Positions 1-6,342 of a stretch of 8,751 bases of DNA are shown here, piece by piece; position 1 is the first letter of the stretch; every line of letters starts with the position of its first letter. Location: assembly GCA_050015815.1 (NCBI GenBank), contig JBEKAR010000072.1:1-8751 (forward strand), in the 5' to 3' direction. Source of the DNA: JAJRAL01 sp050015815 (GTDB lineage Archaea > Thermoplasmatota > Thermoplasmata > Methanomassiliicoccales > UBA472). Under the pieces are notes generated by a model. The model had not been told where the DNA came from. It did not search any database and was given only the letters and a program-made list of their open reading frames with translations. The position numbers were made by a program, and so were the translations under genes.

Positions 1-861
1 GACTAGCTGATATTCTCCCATGTTCCGCTTGTTTGTGGAGGAACGACCCTATCCTATTTATATGGCCCTTGACCCAATCGGGCCAATAAGCATGCGGATT
101 GGCACATTGTTACAGGCTTTGTGGGCGCTTGTGCCAGATAATGACGAAGTTCGTACTAAAAGGAAGAAGCGCCCTCGACCCCAAATAAGACGATTGAATC
201 ATTCAAGGTTCCGTCGTCTGATACGAGTGCCTTGGAAGGGTGTTGGGTTTTCGCCAATGTCCGCCTCCGCGTTGGGAAAGAAAAGGGCAGGAGTTTGGCA
301 TTCGGGAAGTCAATCCTCGCAGATTGATGCATCAATCGAACATCTGGCTTGGAAAGTGTCACATCCTAGAGAATGTGAACCTAGACATAGGCCCAGCCTC
401 CCGCGCGGAATGGCAGATTCACTGTGTGCCTCCTAGGAGACGAACTTCTCTTCCCGTCCTGACCCTATACGTCGACGCGATTGCCAAAGCAATCTCGTCG
501 AGACTTCGAAATGAAGATGTTCTTCGGCTGAACTGCTGCGAGTCCCCGCGGATCTGAATGCCCAGGGTTGCCCCAGCTGGTCTCGGGAAGGTGGATCCAT
601 TCAATGGCTTCATCCACATGTGGTTGACTCGTCGCAAAAGAAAAGCGAGACTGAGTTGAAGAAGGAAGTGGAAAGCGTTTGGTCTAGCTTTCGTATGCTT
701 CTCGAGGATATGCTGCTCGATCCGGGGTAATTTCGGGCATGAGCTAGTTATTTCCTTGGACACCTGAACAGAATCCCGATTCGTCCATTCACACTACATG
801 GCTCGATGCCGACGATGCTTGCACTTGCTCATGAACCGTGGCAAAAGATATTGTGGAGGAG
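1..861. other. Stretch with no recognisable gene; possible decayed DNA
   Basis: This leading stretch carries several short overlapping reading frames on both strands, none with a recognisable domain, a good Shine-Dalgarno site or a clear advantage over the others. The most protein-like pieces are on the plus strand. One lies in the frame that ends with TGA at 555-557 and has a helical-looking segment, DAIAKAISSRLRNEDVLRLN. The other is a 71-codon open frame at 515-727, ending with TAA at 728-730, with no ATG upstream and a charged helical end (ETELKKEVESVW). Together they could be the frameshifted remains of one gene, but I cannot name it. No tRNA, rRNA, CRISPR or long repeat was seen. The stretch looks less GC-rich than the genes to its right. 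Confidence 0.45.
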
Positions 862-1437
862 CTAGAGACGTTTGCGCTTTTCGGCTATAGTCCTCAACGT
901 GCTGGACGTCAAAGTTGCAACCATCAGCACACCGTAGAACGTTAGAAAGACAGTAGCGTAGAACCCGATTTGTGCTACCGTCAGCATACCAGAATAATCC
1001 GTGCTGTGAAGACCAGACTGGAGGGATAGGGACAAAGCCAAGTCGACCATGCCAAGAACCACTGAAGTGGCCATTATCACAGGAGCCCACGTAAAACGCG
1101 CCAATGCTTCATCGTAGATTTCGTCTTTGATCAGTTCCTGCATGAACGTCCGGCCACCACTGCTGATGAAGAGAGCGAAGGAAGCAAGCACAAGGGCCAG
1201 CAGGGCCGCGCTAAGGCTAATCGCAATAGCGAGCAAGTAGGTCATGGCCGAGGGCGTCGCGTTGCCAAAGTCGTAGACGAACAGCATTGCGACAAGGAAG
1301 AGCGCCGAAACGATTAAATCGGGCTGGACGAACATCTTTCGAAATCCGGCCCTCTTGACTGTTGCTACAAGCGATCCGGCGAGTTCTGTTTCCGCGCCAC
1401 CTTTCGCCGCAGCTTCCCCTTCCAATCCCGTAATCAA
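862..1437 (-). CDS. Hypothetical integral membrane protein, four predicted helices
   Basis: I do not recognise a family. The 191-residue protein has a hydrophilic, probably cytoplasmic N-terminus (about residues 1-38). Four hydrophobic segments follow at roughly 41-56, 65-92, 117-140 and 151-176, and a basic C-terminal tail ends in EKRKRL. The loop between helices 2 and 3 (about 93-116) is charged and contains ELIKDEIYDEALARF. There are no catalytic motifs, signal-peptide cleavage site or histidine/cysteine clusters. The start is uncertain. TTG at 1435-1437 has AGGAAGG directly against it, too close for a normal Shine-Dalgarno site, and a second in-frame TTG four codons later (1423-1425) is better spaced. 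The frame stays open upstream only to a stop at 1474-1476. It is transcribed away from the AAA ATPase gene and has no visible operon partner. That it is a real gene is fairly likely, given the regular membrane-helix pattern. Confidence 0.7.
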   Translation of the reverse strand: MITGLEGEAAAKGGAETELAGSLVATVKRAGFRKMFVQPDLIVSALFLVAMLFVYDFGNATPSAMTYLLAIAISLSAALLALVLASFALFISSGGRTFMQELIKDEIYDEALARFTWAPVIMATSVVLGMVDLALSLSLQSGLHSTDYSGMLTVAQIGFYATVFLTFYGVLMVATLTSSTLRTIAEKRKRL

Positions 1438-1954
1438 CCTTCCTTGTTCGTTGAAGATGGTGTTGAGGGTATTTTAGACCGTCCGTCTCATCAGAAGCTT
1501 TGAGAAACTCTCCATGGCGGACGTCCTGGAATAGGAGAGGGTTTCAATTCAATGAACGCCCAAAAGGGGGTTGTTGACACCAAAAGCCGCGGTCGCGTGA
1601 GAGTATCGTCGAGATTATGGGACAGTGCGGTCTGGTGGTTGGGATCGACCACCGCGCTCTCAACTGCCGTGAGGCGCCTGATGAGGTCGTGGCTGAGACG
1701 AAGAGGGTGGGAGAGAAGATGGCCGGTCATGCCCGGGATCATTCTGGCGCCAGCCTGCGAGCTGGCCTTTTACACGCCGGTCGAGAGCATCTTGGCTTCT
1801 AGGGAGGCAGCGCATGCGACTATCTCACGCGAAGGGGGGAAGGAATTGAGTGTGCCGCGCAACGAACAAAGCGAAATGGAGAGACTGAAAATGGTCTGCC
1901 CAGCGACGGGAATCCTTATCTTCTCCAAAGGTCGATGATAGACCGGGGAAAGAT
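1438..1954. other. Intergenic stretch between divergent genes; no convincing gene
   Basis: About 500 bases separate the divergent membrane-protein and ATPase genes. Open frames exist on both strands, for example plus-strand frames of 128 and 61 codons starting at 1552 and 1617, and a minus-strand frame of 83 codons. They overlap each other, have compositions typical of chance translation of GC-rich DNA, and match nothing I know. The stretch should hold the divergent promoters of both neighbours. I see no clear TATA/BRE pair, tRNA, repeat array or insertion-sequence end in it. Confidence 0.4.
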
Positions 1955-4348
1955 GTGGAATCAGTAGCTCTACTCGTGGGAAGAGAGAGCCAACTGGAGC
2001 TATTGATGAGCCGGATGGGGAGGGCCATGTCCGGAGAAGGAGGCCTCGTGCTCATCTCGGGCGAGGCAGGGTCCGGAAAGACGACCCTCTGCGAAGAATT
2101 CGAGAGATTGGCCGCCAAGAGCGGATGCGCTGTATTGATAGGCAGGAGCATTCCCGGAGCCCAGAGCCCCTACCTGCCATTCATGGAAGCATTCTCTGAT
2201 CAGACCCCTAATCCCTTCCTGAAGGGCGATCAGGCCTCGAACTCCAACGAGGCTAGGTTGCTCTTGTCAGTCCTCGATTGTCTGGAACAGCTGTCAAGAG
2301 AGAGAACCCTGATCCTGAGGCTGGAAGACCTTCATTGGGCGGATTCGGCGAGCATCGCACTCGTCCACTTCCTGGCCAGGAACACAAGAGTACTGAAGGT
2401 GCTAATCCTCGGCACCTACCGGCCAGAGGACCTCCATCCTTTCCCTTCTGGCGAACCCCATCCCCTCAAAGAATGTCTGAGGACAATGAGGAGAGAGGGG
2501 ATGTGCCAAGAGCTCGAGGCCGAGCTACTTGGACCTGACGATACGAAGAAGATTGTCCCCCTCAAGTTGGGAGGGAGGGTCGAAGAGTCATTGCTCGATC
2601 TCGTGGCCAGAGAGAGCCGAGGCAATCCTCTGTTCGCGGTCGAGATGCTCAGATTCCTCCTCACCAGCGAGCAGGCGAGTTTTGATGATGGGATCTGGAG
2701 ACTCCATTTGAAGAAGGGAATTCAGACACCCTCGACGGTCAGGGAGGTCATACTGGCTCGGACGGCGCACCTTCCGAAACAGGCCAAGAAGATACTGGAG
2801 TCCGCGTCTGTAGTTGGCGAGCGGTTCGAGCCACGTCTGATCGAGGAAAGCCTAGGCGTCCACAGTGATCGACTTCTCGAAGCACTTGAGATGATGGAAA
2901 AGGAGTACAATCTGATCAAGGAGGAGCAGGACGTCTATGTATTCTCCCACGAGAAGGTGAGGCAGGTCATCTATGACGAGATTTCCACGTTACGAAGGAA
3001 GGACCTTCATCAGAAGATCGGCCAAGCATTGGAGAGGCGGCTCCCAAATGACGAACTGTTCGCTCAGTTGTCATGGCATTTCAACGAAGCAGACGACAAT
3101 GAGAGATGCATAAGATACTCGCTCTGTGCGGGCAAGTACTGCTATCGCCGAAAGGCAATCAGAGAGGCAAAGTCGTACTTCTTGGTTGTCCTGGGTCGAA
3201 CAGAAGAAGACCAAGAGCACGTCCGTGAGAGATTGGAGGCGCTGGAATCCCTGGGCGATCTCAAGAACGACGCATCGAACCTGAAGGAATGGTACTCATA
3301 TTATGACCGTTTTCTCGAGTTGAACAAGGACCGCGCCGCGAGAGCGCGAGTTCTGGTCAAGACCGCGGAATGCCTGGACCAGGCAGGACTGGCAGAGACA
3401 ATACGGGCGTTCGAGCTCCTCGATGAGGCAGAGGCGATCTCGGACGATAACCTGGAGGTGCTGGCGAACGTGGAGTATCGAAGGGCCGACCTCTGCAGCA
3501 ACGACGGCAGGGTCGATGATGCGCTCGACCATATCGCACGGGCTAGGCATCTCTTCGACGAGCTGGGCGATCCGATAGGCATCCTAAGATGCGGAGAGCT
3601 GCAGGTGATTGTGCTCCGCCAAGCCTACCGGTTGAAGGAGGCCAAGGAGCTTGCGGAGACCCAACTTCAGCTCGCGAGAGAACGGGAAGACCCAGAAAGG
3701 GTGGTGATGATCGAGCTGCTGGCCTCGTTCATCTGCGCGATGGCAGGGGAAACGGCACCGGCCAAAACATACGCTTCCGAGGCGATTGAACTGGCAGGAA
3801 AGCTAGGAATGATGTGGTACTGGAGGCTGGCACTCCATAAGAGGGCTTGTGCCCTAGAGCTGGAAGGCGACGTAGAATCGGCCGAGAAGGACGTATCGAA
3901 GGCTCTGGGAAATGCCATCGAACTCGAGAACCTGTTCCATGCCGCCATGTGCGAGATCGACCTGGGACTTTACGAATCAGAGCTGGGTCACCAAGACGAT
4001 GCGGAGAATCATTACGAGGCCGCGCTGGAACGGGTTTCTGCGTTCGATTCGTGGCCCCGGGCACTGCTTGAGTCGGATCTCTCCACCCTCAGAGCCGAGC
4101 TGCTCGCGAGGATTGGAGCTTTCGATCAGAGCGACGAAACGTACGAGAGGACGATCAACCGCAATCGTGAGCTGGAACACCCCTACGAGATGATGAACAC
4201 CCGCGCAAGATATGGCATGGCTCTCGCGCGTAGAGGGTCGCTCTCGAAGGCGCAGGAGTGCTTCGATGAGGCGATGGAACTTGCTAAGAGGATGGGCTGC
4301 GAGGCGAGGATCAAGATGCTAGCCAAGCGCGCATGCGTTGCGGTCTAG
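1955..4348 (+). CDS. AAA_16-type STAND ATPase with C-terminal TPR-like repeats
   Basis: This 797-residue protein is a signalling-type P-loop NTPase. Residues 1-160 form the ATPase core: an LVGRESQL start, Walker A GEAGSGKT at 36-43, Walker B LILRLEDLHWAD at 119-130, and a sensor-like GTYRPEDL at 153-160. A winged-helix-like subdomain follows, with SRGNPLF near 221 and TVREVILARTAHLP near 261. The segment FSHEKVRQVIYDEI near 330, and LHQKIGQALERR after it, are typical of MalT/adenylate-cyclase-associated AAA_16 proteins. From about 370 to the end the chain is helical TPR-like repeats, rich in A, L and E with many tryptophans and tyrosines. No DNA-binding HTH or cyclase domain is visible, so its output is unknown. 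The start is GTG with GGGGA at 1945-1949; the frame is open back to a TGA at 1886-1888 without an ATG. It ends 79 bases before the borosin-type peptide gene on the same strand, so it may be part of that operon or sense for it. Confidence 0.9.
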   Translation: MESVALLVGRESQLELLMSRMGRAMSGEGGLVLISGEAGSGKTTLCEEFERLAAKSGCAVLIGRSIPGAQSPYLPFMEAFSDQTPNPFLKGDQASNSNEARLLLSVLDCLEQLSRERTLILRLEDLHWADSASIALVHFLARNTRVLKVLILGTYRPEDLHPFPSGEPHPLKECLRTMRREGMCQELEAELLGPDDTKKIVPLKLGGRVEESLLDLVARESRGNPLFAVEMLRFLLTSEQASFDDGIWRLHLKKGIQTPSTVREVILARTAHLPKQAKKILESASVVGERFEPRLIEESLGVHSDRLLEALEMMEKEYNLIKEEQDVYVFSHEKVRQVIYDEISTLRRKDLHQKIGQALERRLPNDELFAQLSWHFNEADDNERCIRYSLCAGKYCYRRKAIREAKSYFLVVLGRTEEDQEHVRERLEALESLGDLKNDASNLKEWYSYYDRFLELNKDRAARARVLVKTAECLDQAGLAETIRAFELLDEAEAISDDNLEVLANVEYRRADLCSNDGRVDDALDHIARARHLFDELGDPIGILRCGELQVIVLRQAYRLKEAKELAETQLQLAREREDPERVVMIELLASFICAMAGETAPAKTYASEAIELAGKLGMMWYWRLALHKRACALELEGDVESAEKDVSKALGNAIELENLFHAAMCEIDLGLYESELGHQDDAENHYEAALERVSAFDSWPRALLESDLSTLRAELLARIGAFDQSDETYERTINRNRELEHPYEMMNTRARYGMALARRGSLSKAQECFDEAMELAKRMGCEARIKMLAKRACVAV

Positions 4349-4365
4349 TCCGTCACCTCGCAGCG

Positions 4366-4375
4366 AAAAGCTTTT
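4366..4375. promoter_or_regulatory. AAAAGCTTTT palindrome before the peptide gene: terminator or promoter element
   Basis: The 79-base gap between the ATPase and peptide genes contains a perfect 10-base AT palindrome within GCGAAAAGCTTTTTC. It is the only AT-rich patch in the gap. Two readings are possible. The T-run could end transcription of the ATPase gene, because archaeal terminators are often simple T-runs. Alternatively, GCGAAAA followed by GCTTTTTC could be a weak BRE/TATA promoter lying about 50-60 bases before the peptide start codon. The sequence alone does not decide between them. Confidence 0.25.
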
Positions 4376-4412
4376 TCATTCGTATCGCCTTCGATTTGCA
4401 GGCAATTCGTTC

Positions 4413-4421
4413 GGGGAGGAG
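4413..4421 (+). promoter_or_regulatory. Strong ribosome binding site of the borosin-type peptide gene
   Basis: GGGGAGGAG lies six bases before the ATG at 4428 and is the best Shine-Dalgarno match in the window. It fixes the start of the peptide gene at 4428. It contrasts with the methyltransferase gene that follows, which has no comparable site, and so fits high expression of a substrate relative to its enzyme. Confidence 0.75.
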
Positions 4422-4427
4422 CAATAG

Positions 4428-4730
4428 ATGGTGGAGAAGAGGAAAGTTAACGAGAGTGAGAAGCTGGCCAAGCTACTTGTTCGCCTGGCAAAAGATCCGA
4501 AACTCGCGAAGAAGTATGCGGAGAACCCAGGGGCCGTGCTGAAGAAAGCAGGCATCGATGAGGAGATGGCGAATGCCGTTTCCTCCGGGGACGTCACCGC
4601 CATACGCAAGATCTTCGCAGACAGGCTAGGTCTTGGGCACGTTGCGATGTTCGTCATATATATCCCTGTCCCAGTGCCCCCAATGCCCGTACCACACAAG
4701 GGCAAGAAGAAGGTGACCCGCAAGAGCTGA
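4428..4730 (+). CDS. Borosin-type RiPP precursor peptide (LigA-like binding domain plus proline-alternating core)
   Basis: This is the likely substrate peptide of the methyltransferase next to it. Residues 8-66 form a small helical domain with the pattern L-DP-LAKKY--NP---L---GI----A-AV-SGD--AIRKIFA. This resembles the LigA-like borosin-binding domain near the C-terminus of the fungal OphMA protein, and that of small stand-alone bacterial borosin precursors. A glycine-containing linker (RLGLG, 66-70) leads to a hydrophobic stretch, MFVIYIPVPVPPMPVP (74-89), where valine or methionine alternates with proline. A basic tail follows (HKGKKKVTRKS, 90-100). By family logic the residues of 71-89 that are not proline would be alpha-N-methylated on the backbone. 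No cysteine is present, which argues against lanthipeptide or disulfide chemistry. The gene has a strong Shine-Dalgarno site and ends 13 bases before the methyltransferase start. Which residues are modified, and where the peptide is cut, cannot be read from sequence. Confidence 0.85.
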   Translation: MVEKRKVNESEKLAKLLVRLAKDPKLAKKYAENPGAVLKKAGIDEEMANAVSSGDVTAIRKIFADRLGLGHVAMFVIYIPVPVPPMPVPHKGKKKVTRKS

Positions 4731-4743
4731 TTCAAAGCGCTCC

Positions 4744-5565
4744 ATGGCGAAATTGCAAAGGGGATCCCTGGTTGTCGTCGGCTCAGGGATACAGCTAGTC
4801 AATCATATGACCCAGGAGGCTCTCCAGTGCATACAAGACTCTGAGAGGGTATTCCATGTCGTCGCCGACTATCCTACGGAGATGTGGCTCAAGACGCTGA
4901 ATCCAAAGGCCGAGTCTCTCAACTCATTGTACGAGAGCGGGAAGCCACGGCTTGAGACCTACAAGCAGATGGTCCAGGTCATCATGGACCACGTTCGAAA
5001 AGGATTCAAGGTATGCGCCGTCTTCTACGGCCATCCAGGCGTCTTCGTCACACCGGGCAACGAGGCGATAAGACGGGCGAGAAGCGAAGGGTACGAGGCC
5101 AGAATGCTGCCCGGAATCTCAGCCGAGGATTGCCTCTTCGCAGATCTTGGCGTCGATCCCGGGCAATGCGGATGCCAGAGCTTTGAGGCGACGGACTTCC
5201 TGGTGCACAAGCGTAGGTTCGATCCGTCCAGCGTCTTGATTATCTGGCAGATTGGGGCGATAGGCGCACCCGACTATCAAGATGATCTCTATTCGCATTC
5301 GGGCATCAGCCTCCTCGTCGATGTGCTGCAGAAGCGTTACGGAGCCCATCACGAGGTCGTCGTGTACGAAGCCTCTCCGTTCCCGTACCCAGTCGCCGGG
5401 CCATCAATCCAGAAGGTCGGGCTGGCCGAGCTTCCGAAGGCGAGAATCGCGCCTGCCTCCACGCTCTATGTCCCACCGAAGGAATCGGTCTGCGATGATG
5501 ACATGGTGAGGAAATTGAACCTCGGCATGACCGCAACTACCAAGCGTCTGAAAGGGCGTCGCTGA
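4744..5565 (+). CDS. Borosin peptide backbone alpha-N-methyltransferase (split type, TP-methylase fold)
   Basis: This 273-residue SAM-dependent enzyme has the tetrapyrrole-methylase fold and matches the catalytic domain of omphalotin synthase OphMA closely, from my memory of that protein. The blocks in order are GSLVVVGSGI (7-16), LYESGKPRLETY (62-73), FYGHPGVFV (94-102), SEGYEARMLPGISAEDCLFADL (within 114-135, GISAEDC at 124-130), GCQSFEATDFL (143-153) and STLYVPP (239-245). OphMA active-site residues Tyr66, Arg72, Tyr76 and Tyr98 correspond to Tyr63, Arg69, Tyr73 and Tyr95 here. Tetrapyrrole methylases lack the Y-GK-RL-TY helix, so cobalamin or siroheme methylation is unlikely. The chain stops soon after the catalytic domain and lacks the fused substrate tail of fungal enzymes; the preceding gene supplies it. 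I expect the enzyme to bind the peptide's helical domain and methylate backbone amides in the C-terminal core. There is no good ribosome site before the ATG, so translation may be coupled to the peptide gene. The short lysine/arginine-rich end (TTKRLKGRR) is unremarkable. Confidence 0.93.
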   Translation: MAKLQRGSLVVVGSGIQLVNHMTQEALQCIQDSERVFHVVADYPTEMWLKTLNPKAESLNSLYESGKPRLETYKQMVQVIMDHVRKGFKVCAVFYGHPGVFVTPGNEAIRRARSEGYEARMLPGISAEDCLFADLGVDPGQCGCQSFEATDFLVHKRRFDPSSVLIIWQIGAIGAPDYQDDLYSHSGISLLVDVLQKRYGAHHEVVVYEASPFPYPVAGPSIQKVGLAELPKARIAPASTLYVPPKESVCDDDMVRKLNLGMTATTKRLKGRR

Positions 5566-5667
5566 CGCGAATCAATGATCGTCTGGATGGATGATGCTGA
5601 AAGTCCGGGCAGACCCACCATCAGGAGCCGCCCTTCATCGGACAATCCCCGCAGGGAGGTTCGTTAT

Positions 5668-5724
5668 ATGGGCACGGTCAATCGCACCCTCCTTGTGATA
5701 AGCCAGTGCCTGCTCAACGCTTAG
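5668..5724 (+). CDS. Putative 18-residue ORF with a good ribosome site; small peptide or gene relic
   Basis: GGGAGGT at 5654-5660 stands seven bases before an ATG that opens an 18-codon frame, MGTVNRTLLVISQCLLNA, ending in TAG. The site is better than those of the neighbouring SnoaL-like and methyltransferase genes. The piece LLVISQCLLN resembles the extreme N-terminus of DUF523-like proteins (a hydrophobic strand ending in a Cys-Leu-Leu motif). It may therefore be the surviving start of a larger gene whose remainder was lost, since neither other frame continues the family. The alternative is a genuine small peptide, or a chance match. No function can be assigned. Confidence 0.3.
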   Translation: MGTVNRTLLVISQCLLNA

Positions 5725-5818
5725 CGATTTGAACAGAGTCTGTGCAGTTTCTGATGTGAGAGGATAAGATCGCGTCGCTTCTGCACAACATTAAGTACCA
5801 ACGAAAACCAGTGGCAAT

Positions 5819-5827
5819 GGAAGGGGA
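5819..5827 (+). promoter_or_regulatory. Ribosome binding site deciding the SnoaL-like start
   Basis: GGAAGGGGA lies seven bases before ATG 5835. It favours that codon over the earlier in-frame GTG 5811 and ATG 5817, neither of which has a Shine-Dalgarno site in front. Confidence 0.55.
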
Positions 5828-5834
5828 TTTCACC

Positions 5835-6278
5835 ATGTCATTGGAGAAGAACAAATCGATCGTCCGCGGGTTCATCGATGCCTACAACGAGCGTGACCTT
5901 GCGCGACTTGACGAATATGTTGCACCTGATTATGTCGATCACACCAATCAGCTGCGAGGCCGCGAAAGCCTCAAGCAAGTGATCTACATGGGTTTCAAGG
6001 CCTTTCCAGATTGGCATGAAACGATCGAAGACATCATCGCAGAAGGGGAAATGGTATGGGTTCGTCTATCATACACTGGGACGAATACAGGTGATTGGCG
6101 TGGAATGGCTCCCACCGGCAAGAGAATAACGATGACGGCCGTTGACATCTACCGCATAGTCGATGGCAGACTCGCAGAGTACTGGAACGTCACAGACGCG
6201 CTGAGTTTCTTCAGACAGCTAGGTGCCATCGAATACACAGAATCAGGAAGGATCCTGTTTCCAGAAGGCACCAAGTGA
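5835..6278 (+). CDS. SnoaL-like ester cyclase family protein (NTF2-like fold)
   Basis: The 147-residue protein has the cone-shaped alpha+beta barrel pattern of the SnoaL/ester-cyclase group. An N-terminal helix (NKSIVRGFIDAYNERDLARL) is followed by YVAPDYVDHTN (29-39), AFPDWHETIEDIIAEGEMVWVRLSYTGTN (about 56-84), the signature WRGMAPTGKRITMTAVDIYRIVDGRLAEYW (about 88-117), and a C-terminal helix with FFRQLGAIEY. His36, Asp59 and His61 are the polar residues expected in the pocket. Members include polyketide cyclases, but most archaeal and bacterial ones have no proven substrate, so the name describes the fold only. Length is normal. The frame extends upstream to GTG 5811 (155 residues), but the ribosome site supports ATG 5835. 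It is on the same strand as the borosin-type pair but 269 bases away, and is probably a separate transcript. A role in the peptide pathway is possible but has no direct support. Confidence 0.88.
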   Translation: MSLEKNKSIVRGFIDAYNERDLARLDEYVAPDYVDHTNQLRGRESLKQVIYMGFKAFPDWHETIEDIIAEGEMVWVRLSYTGTNTGDWRGMAPTGKRITMTAVDIYRIVDGRLAEYWNVTDALSFFRQLGAIEYTESGRILFPEGTK

Positions 6279-6342
6279 CTGTTCGAGAGCCTTCACTTCA
6301 CTTCCGGTGTCGCGCCCCGAGGTCCAGACGTCGTGGTCCGGC

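Larger units (their letters stand above)
5566..5834. other. Gap after the borosin-type pair, with mini-ORF and weak structure
   Basis: These 269 bases separate the methyltransferase from the SnoaL-like gene. GTCCG at 5603-5607 can pair with CGGAC at 5639-5643, with a few further G/C pairs inside. This could be a weak structure at the end of the upstream transcript, but there is no T-run after it. The mini-ORF at 5668-5724 is listed separately. An AT-rich patch, ATTAAGTA near 5790, lies about 45 bases before the next start codon and could be part of its promoter. I see no RNA gene or repeat. Confidence 0.35.

Noticed and set aside
320..420. A piece reading like the start of an ABC-transporter ATPase (LGKCHILENVNLDIGP) in a plus-strand frame
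   Set aside because: No Walker A or any later ABC motif follows in any frame, so the resemblance is too short to call even a pseudogene.
1491..1938. Overlapping open frames of 60-130 codons on both strands between the membrane protein and the ATPase
   Set aside because: They overlap one another, have chance-like composition rich in R, W and S, and match no domain that I know.
4428..4730. Reading the small peptide as a Nif11/nitrile-hydratase-leader RiPP precursor or a LigA dioxygenase subunit
   Set aside because: There is no GG/AG leader cut motif followed by a Cys/Ser/Thr core, no LigB partner gene, and the neighbour is a borosin-type methyltransferase.
4744..5565. Reading the methyltransferase as a cobalamin, siroheme or diphthamide methylase
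   Set aside because: It has the shared fold, but the Y-GK-RL-TY helix, SAEDCLFADL block and adjacent binding-domain peptide are those of borosin enzymes, and no cobalamin genes are nearby.
5570..5650. TGATG and CTGA motifs suggesting an archaeal C/D-box guide RNA
   Set aside because: The C- and D-like boxes are too close together, and no correctly spaced C'/D' pair is present.
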